From NCBI RefSeq assembly GCF_026625745.1, contig NZ_CP113061.1, positions 2,629,501-2,693,500 of the forward strand: a stretch of DNA of 64,000 nt. The letters are read 5' to 3'. The DNA is from Asticcacaulis sp. SL142 (GTDB taxonomy: Bacteria; Pseudomonadota; Alphaproteobacteria; Caulobacterales; Caulobacteraceae). A model generated the notes under the pieces. It was given only the letters and a program-made list of their open reading frames with translations. It had not been told where the DNA came from and made no database searches. Positions 26,164 to 36,130 of this stretch are shown piece after piece (within the stretch, counting starts at the first letter, position 1; the number at the start of each line of letters is the position of its first letter). The translations under genes were made by a program, and so were the position numbers.

Positions 26164-26907
26164 ATGCTATGGAAACGTGAGTCGCCAGAATTTAAAGGCT
26201 TAACGCACGGCGATGTCGTGACCTTGGACGACGTCTCGTTGCGCCTTAAAATTAATGGCCGCGCCCGACGTATCTCCCTGCGCATCGACAATAAATCCGG
26301 CGAAGCGATCTTAAGCGTGCCGCATGTGCGTGAGATTACGCAGGCGATTGACTTTGCGCGCACCCGCCTTGATTGGGTCCGCAAATTCAGCGCCAAAAAA
26401 CCTAAAGTCGCCATGTTTGCGCCGGATATGGACATTCCTTACCGGGGTGGCACTCTGGCGCTTAAATCTTCGGGCAATATGGCGGCGGCCCGGTTTCTGA
26501 AAACCGATGATGGGCTTACCTTAACCGCAGGCGGGCAGGAAGACGCCTATGCCCGACGGGTGGGACGCTATCTGTCAAAGCAGGCGCTGGAGTTCGCCCA
26601 AACCTATACAGAAGACTATGCGCAAGGCCTTGGCTATAGCGGCGTGAAAGTGGCCATTTTCGACCCCAAGGGCCGGTGGGGATCATGCACCCCGTCGCGT
26701 CAAGCCATTCGCTATTCGTGGCGGCTGATCATGGCTCCGGAGCCGGTGTTTGCCTATGTCTGCGCGCACGAAGTGGCCCACCTGAAACATCCGCATCATC
26801 AGCCGCCGTTCTGGGCCGAGGTTGAGCGCATATATGGCGACTACAAACCGGCCCGGCAATGGCTGAAAACCCACGGCCACAGCCTGTTTGCCTTTGGTGC
26901 CGGTTAG
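26164..26907 (+). CDS. YgjP-like (DUF45) zinc metallopeptidase
   Basis: A 247-aa protein of the YgjP/DUF45 family, related to WLM/SprT metallopeptidases. The zinc site is in VCAHEVAHLKHPHHQPPFW (HExxH plus a third His). Upstream motifs are RARRISLRIDNKSGEAILSVP and FDPKGRWGSCTPSRQAIRYSWRLIMAP. The substrate is unknown. Palindromic repeat copy 2 lies just upstream. It converges on the penicillin-binding protein gene, with stops 3 bases apart. Confidence 0.9.
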   Translation: MLWKRESPEFKGLTHGDVVTLDDVSLRLKINGRARRISLRIDNKSGEAILSVPHVREITQAIDFARTRLDWVRKFSAKKPKVAMFAPDMDIPYRGGTLALKSSGNMAAARFLKTDDGLTLTAGGQEDAYARRVGRYLSKQALEFAQTYTEDYAQGLGYSGVKVAIFDPKGRWGSCTPSRQAIRYSWRLIMAPEPVFAYVCAHEVAHLKHPHHQPPFWAEVERIYGDYKPARQWLKTHGHSLFAFGAG

Positions 26908-26910
26908 CGC

Positions 26911-28902
26911 TTACTGATTGCGCCTTTGGGCCTCGGAGAAAATGTCGTCCGCATCGGTCGGTGCTGGTTGCTGATCTTCAGGGTTTGGGATCGGCTCCAT
27001 AGTCACCATCGGCGGTACGGCATTATCATTGGCCGCAGGGCTTGAGTTCAGCAATTCATCGACCGCCGCGCTGGCGGCCTCATCCATTTCGCTGACCGGG
27101 CCGGTGGGGATGGCGCTGGTCTTGATGCGGGTCAGGGCCGAAGCCATAAAATCGCGCCAGATCGCCGCGGGGGTGCCGCCGCCGGTCACGCGGGCCATAG
27201 GGGTATTGTTGTCGCGGCCGACCCACACCGCGGTGGTGAAACCGCCAGTATAGCCGACGAACCAGGCATCGCGGTAGTCGCTGGTCGTGCCGGTCTTACC
27301 AGCCAGATCATAGTTGCCGGGGATCTTGATGCCATTGCCTGTGCCGGATATCACCACCTGACGCATCATCTGGTTCATATAGGCCAGCGGCGTGTTGGCG
27401 ATGACCTGAGTGCGGACATCTTCGCGGTACTGATAAAGGATTTTACCCGACGTGGTGCGGATGCGGATGATGCCGTGGGGCGCGACCTTATAGCCGCCGT
27501 TGGAGAACGGCACATAGGCGCGCGCCATCTCAAGCGGGGTCAGGCTGGCTGTGCCCAGCGCCATAGCCGGATCGGTATTGATCTTGGAATCGATGCCTAA
27601 GCGGCGGGCGGTGCGGGCGACATTTTCGCGGCCAACATCATTGGCGACGCGGGCGGCCACGGTGTTGATCGACTGGGCCAGTGCGGTTTGCAAATCCATC
27701 GGGCCTAAGAACTTTTTGGTGTAGTTCTCCGGCGACCAGCCACCGATTTCAAACGGTTCATCGACCACGGGTGTCAGCGGGTTGTAACCGGCTTCCATAG
27801 CCGTCAGATAGACAAACGGCTTGAACGACGATCCCGCCTGACGATGGGCTTCGATGGCGCGGTTAAACTGACTGTCGGCATAGGAAACCCCGCCGATCAG
27901 GGCGCGCACCCGGCCTTCGCCATCAATGGCAACAAGGGCGGTTTGTTCGACCTTTTTCTTGGCATCGCGTTCCATAATGCGCTGCACGGCACGTTCGGCG
28001 TCAGTCTGGATGGCCAGATCAAGCGTCGTCTCAACGATCAGATCTTCCTTGGCAGAAGCTGCGATTGGCTGGACTTCGCTGCTTAGCCAGTCGATGAAAT
28101 AGAGCGCGTGGGCGGTGGCCAGAGTCTTGGTGACTTTCAGCGGTTTAGACACGGCCTCATTGCGTTGTTCCGGCGTAATCACGCGGGCTTCGACCATTTC
28201 GTTGAGCACGATATCGGCACGTTTCTGGGCGCGTTCGCTGTCGGATAAGGGTGAATAGCGTGACGGCCCCTTCATCATGCCGGCAAGCAAAGCCGACTCG
28301 GCAATGGTCAGTTCCTTGGCCGGTTTATTGAAATAACGCTGCGAGGCGGCTTCGATTCCGTAGGCACCGGCACCGAAATAGACGCGGTTGAGATAGAGCG
28401 CCAGAATTTCCTTTTTGGTGAATTTCAGCTCCAGCTTGACCGCCATGATCAGTTCCTGAATCTTGCGCTTCATATTCTGATCAGACGACAGGAACAGATT
28501 TCGGGCCAACTGCTGGGTAATGGTCGAGCCACCGGCCAGATTGCCACCCTTTTTGGTCGCATTGCGCATGGCAGCGCGCAGGATGCCGACCGGATCAAAG
28601 CCGGGGTGGTGATAAAATCGGCGATCCTCAACCGCCAGAAACGCCGCGGGCACATAGGGCGGCAATTCATCGAGATTAACCGGCGGTGCCGACTGCGACC
28701 CCTGCACGGCGATCAGGGCACCTGAGCGATCCAGATAGGTGATGGCGGGCTGTTTTTCGACCTTATCGATATCGTCGATCGACGGCAGGCCAAACGAAAA
28801 CACCGCTATAAAGGCGGTGACAAAGATGATCGCCCACACCCCAAGCACTGTGGCCCAATAGATGAACGCCTTCAGCGGGGGTCGTTTAAATTGCAGGGCC
28901 AT
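26911..28902 (-). CDS. Class A penicillin-binding protein (PBP1A family)
   Basis: A 663-aa bifunctional peptidoglycan glycosyltransferase/transpeptidase. A cytoplasmic tail and one helix (about 12-36) precede the GT51 domain with VEDRRFYHHPGFDP (catalytic Glu) and GGSTITQQLARNLF. The transpeptidase domain has GSSFKPF (SxxK), a Ser-Ile-Asn SxN box in AQSINTVAARV, and KTGTTSDYRDAWFVGY (KTG). The start at 28902 gives MALQFKRPP; the longer frame to 28929 is unsupported. The C-terminal tail is Pro/Asp-rich. Which of the several Caulobacterales class A enzymes it corresponds to cannot be told. Confidence 0.94.
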   Translation of the reverse strand: MALQFKRPPLKAFIYWATVLGVWAIIFVTAFIAVFSFGLPSIDDIDKVEKQPAITYLDRSGALIAVQGSQSAPPVNLDELPPYVPAAFLAVEDRRFYHHPGFDPVGILRAAMRNATKKGGNLAGGSTITQQLARNLFLSSDQNMKRKIQELIMAVKLELKFTKKEILALYLNRVYFGAGAYGIEAASQRYFNKPAKELTIAESALLAGMMKGPSRYSPLSDSERAQKRADIVLNEMVEARVITPEQRNEAVSKPLKVTKTLATAHALYFIDWLSSEVQPIAASAKEDLIVETTLDLAIQTDAERAVQRIMERDAKKKVEQTALVAIDGEGRVRALIGGVSYADSQFNRAIEAHRQAGSSFKPFVYLTAMEAGYNPLTPVVDEPFEIGGWSPENYTKKFLGPMDLQTALAQSINTVAARVANDVGRENVARTARRLGIDSKINTDPAMALGTASLTPLEMARAYVPFSNGGYKVAPHGIIRIRTTSGKILYQYREDVRTQVIANTPLAYMNQMMRQVVISGTGNGIKIPGNYDLAGKTGTTSDYRDAWFVGYTGGFTTAVWVGRDNNTPMARVTGGGTPAAIWRDFMASALTRIKTSAIPTGPVSEMDEAASAAVDELLNSSPAANDNAVPPMVTMEPIPNPEDQQPAPTDADDIFSEAQRRNQ

Positions 28903-28943
28903 GCACGTCCTCTGGTCACCAAAAATCAATAATTTCAGACTGT

Positions 28944-28992
28944 CGCGCTTTTGTATCCGAAAACCGCATTACACTTTTCGGAAAGCGCTTTA
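28944..28992. repeat. Alphaproteobacterial palindromic repeat, copy 3
   Basis: It has the same architecture as copy 2: CGCGCTTTTG, TATCCGAAAACCGC, ACACTTTTCGG, AAAGCGCTTTAG. It lies in the divergent gap (28903-29123) between the penicillin-binding protein and recQ, so it could overlap promoter or 5'-leader sequences of either gene. Confidence 0.75.
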
Positions 28993-29123
28993 GTTTCAGG
29001 GTTAATTTCGTCAAAATTATGCGCGCGTTTTAAAGCAGCGTCACGCCTGTTTTTGAACTGTGAAAGGCCCCCCGAATAGGCTTATAGCTCATAGGATATA
29101 TAGAATCACATGAAAAGTGCTTA

Positions 29124-30698
29124 ATGAGTCAGGCCTTACGGCAATTATCAGACGCATCCGCGCCCGCTGATATGGCGGCGGCGGTAAAGTGCCTGCGTGA
29201 TACCTTTGGCTATGAGCGCTTTCGTGGCCAGCAGGCCCCGGTCATTGAGGCGATTTTGCGCGGCGATGATGTGCTGGCCATTCTGCCGACCGGTGGCGGG
29301 AAAAGTTTGTGCTATCAGATCCCCGCCCTGATCCGGCCAGGGTTTGGTCTGGTGATTTCGCCGCTGATTGCCCTGATGAGCGATCAGGTGCAGGCCCTTG
29401 AGGCCAAGGGTGTGCGCGCCGCACGCATGGATTCGTCGCTGAATTCGGCTGAGCGCGCCCGCCTGTGGGATGCCGCCCGCGACGGCGATCTTGATCTGTT
29501 GTATCTGTCACCCGAAGGACTGGTGCAGCCCTATGTGCTTGACCGGCTGGCGCAGCTTGACGTTAATCTGATTGCAATCGACGAAGCCCACTGCGTGTCC
29601 CAGTGGGGCCATGATTTCCGGCCTGAATACCGTGCTCTGGGGCAACTGAAGGGACTGTTTCCCAATGTGCCAACCCTGGCGCTGACTGCCACCGCCGATG
29701 CCCATACCCGTCAGGACATAAAAGCCGCGCTGCGCATTGGCCACGCTACTGAGGTTATAGGCAGCTTTGACCGGCCCAATCTGTCGTTGCGCTTCGTGCG
29801 CCGCAAGGGGCCGGTGATCAAGCACATTCTGGAGGTGCTGAAAAAACAGCCCAAGGCCGGGGGTATCATCTATTCAGGCTCACGCGACGGCACCGAAAAG
29901 CTGGCGCGGCAACTCATAGATCAGGGCTACCGCGCCGAAGCCTATCATGCCGGGTTGTCGGCGGTGGAGCGCGAAGACCGGCTGACACGGTTTTTAAGCG
30001 GTTATACTCCGATCATGGTGGCGACGATCGCCTTTGGCATGGGCATCGATAAGGCCGATGTGCGCTTTGTGATCCATGCCGATCCGCCGGCCTCACTGGA
30101 GGCCTATTGGCAGGAAGTCGGTCGGGCTGGGCGCGACGGCAAACCGGCGGCGGGGGTGTGCTTCTATACCTCGACCGATCTCGGCTGGGCGCTACGCCGT
30201 CAGAACCTGCGCGATCGTGAGGGTGTGCCGGCCCAAAGCCACACACAGGAAAAGGCCCTCAGCTTTCACCGCTTCATGATGGAACCCGGCTGCCGTCAGG
30301 ACATGGTGCGGCAATATTTCGGTGAAGGGGCGGGCAAGCCGTGCGGCCATTGTGATAACTGCCTGTCGCGCACGAAACCGACTGATCTGACCGAGGCGGC
30401 GCAGATGCTGATGTCGGCGCTCTATCGCTTCAATGGCCCGCGCGGGCGCAAAAAGCTGATTGACCATGTGCTGGGCAAAGAGTCCGGCCCCAAGGATTTC
30501 AGCACGCGCATGAAAACCTTTGGCGTGGCTAAGGGTTACGACGCCGATGAACTGGCGCTGGTGCTGGATTACTGCGAAGCGCTCGGCATCGCGGCCGAGG
30601 AAATGTTCGACGGCAATAAGCCGATCATCGGGCTAAAAGACGCCGATCTGCTCAAGCAATTGTTCCGCGGCGAAATCCGGGTCGAACTGCGCGCCTAA
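29124..30698 (+). CDS. recQ: ATP-dependent DNA helicase, RecQ family
   Basis: A 524-aa superfamily II 3'-5' helicase. The motifs are [13 protein letters not shown] (Q motif/motif 0), [14 protein letters not shown] (Walker A), [18 protein letters not shown] (DEAH and aromatic-rich loop), LALTATAD (III), [19 protein letters not shown] (V) and [12 protein letters not shown] (VI). The RQC zinc site follows with C-x-HCDNCLS and upstream Cys residues. It lacks a C-terminal HRDC domain and is shorter than Escherichia coli RecQ. No clear Shine-Dalgarno precedes the ATG. Confidence 0.93.
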   Translation: MSQALRQLSDASAPADMAAAVKCLRDTFGYERFRGQQAPVIEAILRGDDVLAILPTGGGKSLCYQIPALIRPGFGLVISPLIALMSDQVQALEAKGVRAARMDSSLNSAERARLWDAARDGDLDLLYLSPEGLVQPYVLDRLAQLDVNLIAIDEAHCVSQWGHDFRPEYRALGQLKGLFPNVPTLALTATADAHTRQDIKAALRIGHATEVIGSFDRPNLSLRFVRRKGPVIKHILEVLKKQPKAGGIIYSGSRDGTEKLARQLIDQGYRAEAYHAGLSAVEREDRLTRFLSGYTPIMVATIAFGMGIDKADVRFVIHADPPASLEAYWQEVGRAGRDGKPAAGVCFYTSTDLGWALRRQNLRDREGVPAQSHTQEKALSFHRFMMEPGCRQDMVRQYFGEGAGKPCGHCDNCLSRTKPTDLTEAAQMLMSALYRFNGPRGRKKLIDHVLGKESGPKDFSTRMKTFGVAKGYDADELALVLDYCEALGIAAEEMFDGNKPIIGLKDADLLKQLFRGEIRVELRA

Positions 30699-30819
30699 AA
30701 CCCTGCCACAATCCCGACGTTAAAAGACAAATATCGCGCCATGATTGCGCCGTGTATGCGCCTTTATCCACGCGCAGCCTCAGTCTCAGGATCATTGTGA
30801 TCCGCACGGGGAATGAAAG

Positions 30820-31575
30820 ATGCGCAAGCTGCTTTTGGCCGCTATGGCCCTCACAGTATCATTAAGCGTTGCGTCCAATGTTCAGGCTGATATTCGCCAA
30901 AAGCCTGCCGATCTCAATACCTATATTCTGCTCGACCGTACCGGTTCCATGTCGTCGATGTGGGCGGAGGCCTTAAGTTCGGTCAACGCCTATGCTGAAA
31001 ATGTGGGTAAGTCCGATCCCTCAAAACCCTTTGACCGGCATCTGAACACGCGGGTCACTTTGGCGGTGTTTGATGCGCAGGACGGCCTGCAATTCAATGT
31101 TCTGCGTGATAAGGTGGCACCGCTGAACTGGCAGGATCTCACCAATGCCGAAGCCTCACCGCGCGGCATGACACCGCTTTATGATGCGATCGGCCAGATT
31201 ATCGCCACCGCCTCTAAGGATAATCCCAAAAAAGCCGTCATCGTCATCATGACCGACGGGCAGGAAAATGCCTCACGCGAAATGACCCAGAAAAGTACTA
31301 AAGACGCCCTCGATGCCGCCAAAAAGCGCGGTTGGGAAGTGGTGTTCCTGGGCGCTGATTTCTCAAACTTTTCCGATGCCGATGGCGTGGGGATTGAACG
31401 CACCAAATCCATGGCCGTTGATAAATCAGCTCTGCGCGAGACCATGCAACGCCTGGCTAAAAAGAGCCGTGACTACGGCGTGGCCGCCCCTGCCGCCCCG
31501 GCACCGGTGACCTTTGATGCCGAAGACCGCGCCGCCGCCAAGGAAGAGGCCGTCAAACAAAAGCAGGGGCAGTAG
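30820..31575 (+). CDS. Secreted von Willebrand factor A-domain protein
   Basis: A 251-aa protein with a cleavable signal peptide (MRKLLLAAMALTVSLSVASNVQA) and a single VWA domain. The MIDAS residues are visible as DRTGSMSS (residues 40-47), MTPLYDAIG and MTDGQEN. A basic/Ala-rich tail ends KEEAVKQKQGQ. It is probably periplasmic, where VWA domains bind a protein partner through a divalent metal. The gene is followed by a small lipoprotein gene. The function is unknown. Confidence 0.88.
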   Translation: MRKLLLAAMALTVSLSVASNVQADIRQKPADLNTYILLDRTGSMSSMWAEALSSVNAYAENVGKSDPSKPFDRHLNTRVTLAVFDAQDGLQFNVLRDKVAPLNWQDLTNAEASPRGMTPLYDAIGQIIATASKDNPKKAVIVIMTDGQENASREMTQKSTKDALDAAKKRGWEVVFLGADFSNFSDADGVGIERTKSMAVDKSALRETMQRLAKKSRDYGVAAPAAPAPVTFDAEDRAAAKEEAVKQKQGQ

Positions 31576-31641
31576 CCTTTTCGGGTTCTCAGCTTGCAGC
31601 CCTCATGGCATAAGGCCGTGAGGGATGTTTTCGGGGGTGTC

Positions 31642-32133
31642 ATGCGCATTTTCAAAGGTATGGTGTTAACGGCGCTGCTGGCTTTGAGCGGTTGCGTCAC
31701 CAATGATCCGGTGGGCCTCAACGATGCCGGTCGAAAAATTGCTATGGGCTATGTTGAAAGGGCTCTGACCGATCCCATGCCGGTGTTGCGTCAAAAGGCC
31801 GAGACCGGCGGGCCTTATGCCGAACTGACCCTGGGGCTGGCGTTGATTAGCGGACGTGGCTCGCTGGCTGAGCAATTGACCGGCATGGACTATGTTCGCA
31901 AAGCCTCATTGGCATCCACGTCGCGCAACGTTAGCCTCTACCAGCCGCCGGTGCGTCAGGGCTTATCGGGGTCGGTGCAAAGTGTCCAGGTTCATGATCC
32001 GGTGATCGCGGGCGATATAGTTTCTGCCGCGGTGGCCTGCGCGCAGGCTTTGGGTGCCAAGGCATCGATTGCCGATGGCGGTGCGGTCTGTGGCGGTGAG
32101 GCACAGTATCAGCGGTTTCTGGAGTTGTTTTAG
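31642..32133 (+). CDS. Hypothetical lipoprotein
   Basis: A 163-aa predicted lipoprotein: MRIFKGMVLTALLALSGC gives a lipobox with Cys18. The mature part is Ala/Gly-rich and includes AETGGPYAELTLGLALISGRG, which resembles a single Sel1/TPR-like helical hairpin, and two late Cys residues that could pair. The start at 31642 is chosen for the signal peptide and a GGGGG stretch just upstream; the open frame begins at 31594. It overlaps the convergent xerC by four bases. I cannot assign a function. Confidence 0.7.
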   Translation: MRIFKGMVLTALLALSGCVTNDPVGLNDAGRKIAMGYVERALTDPMPVLRQKAETGGPYAELTLGLALISGRGSLAEQLTGMDYVRKASLASTSRNVSLYQPPVRQGLSGSVQSVQVHDPVIAGDIVSAAVACAQALGAKASIADGGAVCGGEAQYQRFLELF

Positions 32134-33047
32134 CCCTTCGGATGGGCGGCGGCATAGGCATTCAGCAGGCGTTCCGTATCGACCTGAGTATATTTTTGGG
32201 TAGTTGAGAGCGATGCGTGGCCCAGCAATTCCTGAATGGAACGCAGATCGGCCCCTGCCCCCAACAAGTGAGTGGCAAAGGAATGGCGCAGGGCATGGGG
32301 GGTGGCGCGATCGGTCAGCCCTAATCGTCCGCGCATATGGGCCATGCTGGTCTGCACCTGACGGGCGGACAGGTCTCCGCCCCGTTTAGCACGGAACAGT
32401 TTGTCAGCAGGTTTCAGGCTAAACGGTTGTTGGGCTTTGTAGGCGTCAATGGCGGCGCGCACTTCATCCAGCACCGGCACAATGCGCATCTTGTTGCCCT
32501 TACCCATCATGCGCAGGGTATCGGACAGCGGCGTGTCCTTGACCGTCAGCGACAGCGCCTCAGAAATGCGCAGCCCGCAGCCATACAGCAGCATAAACAC
32601 CGCCCGGTCGCGCGCGGCTTCCCACGGTTCAAGGTCGTCGCGCATCAGAGTGTCCTGCATCAGACCGATGGCCTGATCCTGATTGAGCGGGCGGGGCAAT
32701 GTGGTTTTCAGGCGCGGCCCACGCATCAGAGCGACATGGGTGTTGGCGATCCCCAGATGCAGATCAAGATAGCTGTGGAACGATTTTATCGCCGACAGAT
32801 GCTGGGCCAGCGACCGCGGCGACAGGGGCAGGTCTTTGGCGCGCAAATGGGCCATCCAGCCGCGGATATCGGCGGACGTCAGCTCAGACAGATCAGTCAG
32901 ATTCAGATTATCGCCAATCGCTCCGCGCAGATGCCCGAAATAGAGCGCGGTCGCATGGGCATAGGCCTCAAGCGTCTTGGGCGCCACGCGCCGCTGAGCC
33001 TTGAGGTACAGTAACCACTGATGGCGGGCCTCATCAATCGGGATCAT
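32130..33047 (-). CDS. xerC: Tyrosine recombinase XerC
   Basis: A 305-aa tyrosine recombinase that, with XerD, resolves chromosome dimers at dif. The N-terminal SAM-like DNA-binding domain spans about residues 5-90 and the catalytic domain about 110-300. The catalytic set is complete: Arg in YGCGLRISEALSL, Lys in GKGNKMRIVP, HALRHSFATHLL, the second His in LLGHASLSTTQ, and the Tyr nucleophile in KYTQVD. An upstream DUF484 gene in the same direction is the common arrangement. No dif site was recognised in the window. Confidence 0.93.
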   Translation of the reverse strand: MIPIDEARHQWLLYLKAQRRVAPKTLEAYAHATALYFGHLRGAIGDNLNLTDLSELTSADIRGWMAHLRAKDLPLSPRSLAQHLSAIKSFHSYLDLHLGIANTHVALMRGPRLKTTLPRPLNQDQAIGLMQDTLMRDDLEPWEAARDRAVFMLLYGCGLRISEALSLTVKDTPLSDTLRMMGKGNKMRIVPVLDEVRAAIDAYKAQQPFSLKPADKLFRAKRGGDLSARQVQTSMAHMRGRLGLTDRATPHALRHSFATHLLGAGADLRSIQELLGHASLSTTQKYTQVDTERLLNAYAAAHPKG

Positions 33048-33136
33048 GGTAACAAGCTAGGGCTCAATCGTAAGGATTTGTTTACGATACTTCCAAAGAA
33101 AACGTATTTTGCCTTCAGGCCAAACTTTTTTGCGAT

Positions 33137-33832
33137 TTACAAAACCGGCCACCGGTCCGCTACCCGTTCGACCACGCGGGCCACAAAGGCGACCAGTTCT
33201 GCGCCCATGTCTGGCGTAAAGCCGTCGAAATCGGCCGACCCGAATGACACCAGCCCCGGCCGGCCTTCACGCCACAGAGAAATGCGCAGGGCGGCCGCAC
33301 TTTTGATGCGCTTAACGTCCTCATCAAACAGAACCCGCGCCACGGCATCGGGCCCCAGCAGCGACAGGGCCTCTTCGCCGATGATGTAATCGACGCCGCC
33401 GTAATCAAGCGTCTTCCACCCCAGCGGCACCGGCCCGGTATCCTCTAAGGCGATGGTGGCGGCCATAAGCCCAAAGCGGTGCTTGACCTCCTCGTTCAGG
33501 CGGCGGGCCAGATCGGAGTGGTTGCGCGCCTCCATCAGGTTCAGTACCATGCCGTGAGTCTGGTTTTGGGCATCGAAATTGGCTCGCGCTGTGGCTTCCA
33601 TCTGGCGGCGAACATCGATATCTTTCAGGGCCTTAGCCTCAAGCCGCGCCAGCGCCGCCGGGCCGAAATCAATCAGATTACGTGAGGCCGGTTTCAGGCC
33701 CAGACTATCCAGCAAGGGCCGGTCGGCCTTGAGCTTATCGGCAAATTGCGGCAGGCGCGCGCGCACATCAGCCCAGTCGTCATGGACGCCAGAAGGGGCC
33801 GCGTTTTCGCTATCGCTGATTTCGGTCGCCAT
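33137..33832 (-). CDS. DUF484 family protein
   Basis: A 231-aa cytoplasmic protein of the DUF484 family, a GAF-like fold of unknown function that is encoded next to xerC in many proteobacteria. Visible traits are the acidic N-terminus, DFGPAALARLEAKALKDIDVRRQMEATARANFDAQNQTH and the C-terminal LRISLWREGRPGLVSFGSADFDGF. It lies 89 bases upstream of xerC in the same direction and is divergent from priA with a 78-base gap. Confidence 0.88.
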   Translation of the reverse strand: MATEISDSENAAPSGVHDDWADVRARLPQFADKLKADRPLLDSLGLKPASRNLIDFGPAALARLEAKALKDIDVRRQMEATARANFDAQNQTHGMVLNLMEARNHSDLARRLNEEVKHRFGLMAATIALEDTGPVPLGWKTLDYGGVDYIIGEEALSLLGPDAVARVLFDEDVKRIKSAAALRISLWREGRPGLVSFGSADFDGFTPDMGAELVAFVARVVERVADRWPVL

Positions 33833-33910
33833 ATGCCCTTAAGCCCCAACAGGCGGATTAACCGTAACGGTCTTGATAACCCGCGTAAAACCTATATCTC
33901 ACTTTAGATT

Positions 33911-36130
33911 ATGAGCCCGTCCGATATCAACCCCACCCTGTTAGATTTTGATCTGCCGTCTCAGGTGGTGGCAAAGGTTGCGGTTTTAGCGCCGATGGCC
34001 GAGGTGCTGGACTATGCGGTGCTGGACGGGATGACGCTTGAGGTTGGCGATCATGTCATGGTGCCGTTGGCCCACCATAAGGTGCGCGGGGTGGTGGCGT
34101 CGGTTGAGGCGACGCAGGCGACCCATTTCAAACTCAAAGCCGTCGTGGCGAAAATCGACGATCCGCCAGTGCCGCGCGCCAGTCTTGAGTTCTGGTTGTG
34201 GGCGGCGGGCTGGACCCTGACCCCGCCGGGGGTGTTCCTGAATGGCTGCATTGGTGCACTTAAAACCCCGAAGGCGCACATAAAACAGGCCTATGTCCTG
34301 ACGGGCGCACAACCGGCGAAACTGACCAAGGCCCGGGAACGGGTCATGGAGCAGGCCGTCCACCCGCTCAGTCTGACCGAGTTGTCTTTGGCGGCAGGCG
34401 TATCGTCGTCCGTCATCAAGGGGCTGGAAACTGAGAGCGTACTGGCGCGGGTTGAGGTCGAGGCTGAAGCATTCGCCGCCCCAAATCCACAGTTTAAGAC
34501 TCCGGCACTTAATCCCTCTCAGGCCGCCGCCGACGAACTGCTGCGTCAAAAACAGGCCGTGGGCGGGTTTTGTGCGGTGCTGCTGGATGGGGTGACCGGA
34601 TCGGGCAAGACCGAGGTTTATCTGGAATCGGTCGCCCGCGCATTGTTGCGCAACTTAGAGGCGCAGGTTCTGATCCTGCTGCCGGAAATTGCCCTAACCC
34701 AAGCCGTTATGGCGCGGTTAAAGGCGCGGTTTGGGGCCGATCCCGTCCCCTGGCATTCGGCTCTCACGCCCTCACAGCGGCGCAAAATCTGGGAAGGGGT
34801 GGCCTCCGGTGAGGTGCGGCTGGTGGTCGGGGCCCGTTCAGCGCTGTTTTTGCCGTACCGTAAACTTGATCTGATCGTGGTCGACGAGGAACATGACGGC
34901 TCCTACAAGCAGGAAGAGGGTGTGCGTTATCAGGCCCGCGATCTGGCGGTGGTGCGCGCTCACCGTGACAAGTTCATGATCATTCTGGCCTCGGCGACCC
35001 CGTCGCTGGAAAGCCTGAGCAATGCCCAAAAGGGCCGTTATGCGTGGATACGCCTAACGGAGCGCCACGGTACAGCGCAACTGCCGGATATCCACCTGAT
35101 CGACATGAAGGCCCATCCGCCGGGCAAGACCGAGATGGGCGATCCGCTATGGCTGTCGGCCCCGCTGGTGGCTGAGATTGAGCGCACTCTGGCGCGCAAG
35201 GAGCAGGTGCTGTTGTTCCTGAACCGGCGCGGCTATGCGCCGCTGGTGCTGTGTCGGGCGTGCGGAGAGCGCATGACCGCGCCGAATACCGATAGCTGGC
35301 TGGTGGAACACCGGGCAACCGGGCGGCTGGTCTGCCACCTGACCGGGTTTTCGATGAAAAAACCGGATCGCTGCCCACACTGCGGGGCGCTCGACAGTCT
35401 GGCGGCGATCGGGCCGGGGGTGGAGCGTATTCTGGAGGAAGTGCGGTCGCGCTTTCCGGCGGCACGGGCTGAGATTTTCTCCTCCGATACCACGCCCGAT
35501 GCGGCCTCATCCGAAGCCCTGATCAAACGGGTGCAGGACCATGACACCGATATACTGGTCGCCACTCAGGCAGCGGCCAAGGGTCATAACTTTTTGAATC
35601 TGACGCTGGTCGGGATTGTCGATGCTGATCTGGGTCTTAAGGGCGGGGATTTACGGGCGGCGGAGCGGACGTTTCAGTTGCTGGCTCAGGCGACCGGGCG
35701 GGCGGGTCGCGCGCACAAGGCGGGTATGGCTCTGCTGCAAACCTACAGCCCTGAACATCCGGTGATGCAGGCGCTTAAGGCCCAGGACCGTGAGGCCTTT
35801 TACGCCTATGAGCAGATGACGCGCGAACTGGCCAAGTTTCCGCCGTTCGGGCGGCTGGCGGCGGTGATCATGTCGTCAAAGGATCAGGCTGAGCTTAACC
35901 GGTTTTCACGCGAACTCGCCCTGACCATTCCCAATACTGATGGGGTCGAGGTTTACGGGCCAGCCGATGCGCCGTTAAGTCTGGTACGCGGGCAGTGGCG
36001 CAAACGCTTTTTAGTGCGCGCTGACCGTAACCGCGACCTTCAGGCCTTTATGGCGGCGTGGTTGAGAACCGTGAAAAAGCCCAATATTATTCGCGTAGTC
36101 ACCGATATCGACCCGTATAGTTTTCTATAA
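33911..36130 (+). CDS. priA: Primosomal protein N' (PriA helicase)
   Basis: A 739-aa replication-restart helicase that recognises stalled forks and loads the primosome. The N-terminal 3'-end-binding domain spans about 10-110. Walker A is DGVTGSGKTEVYLE, Walker B is VVDEEHDGSYKQ, and LASATPSLESL is motif III. Two zinc-binding clusters are visible in CRACGERM and CHLTGFSMKKPDRCPHCG. The C-terminal helicase motifs include ATQAAAKGHNF and QATGRAGRAHKAG. Length is standard. The 3' end overlaps the convergent SRAP gene by 6 bases. Confidence 0.96.
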   Translation: MSPSDINPTLLDFDLPSQVVAKVAVLAPMAEVLDYAVLDGMTLEVGDHVMVPLAHHKVRGVVASVEATQATHFKLKAVVAKIDDPPVPRASLEFWLWAAGWTLTPPGVFLNGCIGALKTPKAHIKQAYVLTGAQPAKLTKARERVMEQAVHPLSLTELSLAAGVSSSVIKGLETESVLARVEVEAEAFAAPNPQFKTPALNPSQAAADELLRQKQAVGGFCAVLLDGVTGSGKTEVYLESVARALLRNLEAQVLILLPEIALTQAVMARLKARFGADPVPWHSALTPSQRRKIWEGVASGEVRLVVGARSALFLPYRKLDLIVVDEEHDGSYKQEEGVRYQARDLAVVRAHRDKFMIILASATPSLESLSNAQKGRYAWIRLTERHGTAQLPDIHLIDMKAHPPGKTEMGDPLWLSAPLVAEIERTLARKEQVLLFLNRRGYAPLVLCRACGERMTAPNTDSWLVEHRATGRLVCHLTGFSMKKPDRCPHCGALDSLAAIGPGVERILEEVRSRFPAARAEIFSSDTTPDAASSEALIKRVQDHDTDILVATQAAAKGHNFLNLTLVGIVDADLGLKGGDLRAAERTFQLLAQATGRAGRAHKAGMALLQTYSPEHPVMQALKAQDREAFYAYEQMTRELAKFPPFGRLAAVIMSSKDQAELNRFSRELALTIPNTDGVEVYGPADAPLSLVRGQWRKRFLVRADRNRDLQAFMAAWLRTVKKPNIIRVVTDIDPYSFL

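Noticed and set aside
30820-32133. VWA protein plus lipoprotein as a MoxR/VWA or defence-type system
   Set aside because: No AAA ATPase, kinase or other partner is adjacent; the two genes alone do not make a known system.
32130-33047. xerC as a mobile-element integrase
   Set aside because: The DUF484-xerC neighbourhood and full-length XerC features indicate the housekeeping enzyme; no att sites or cargo are seen.
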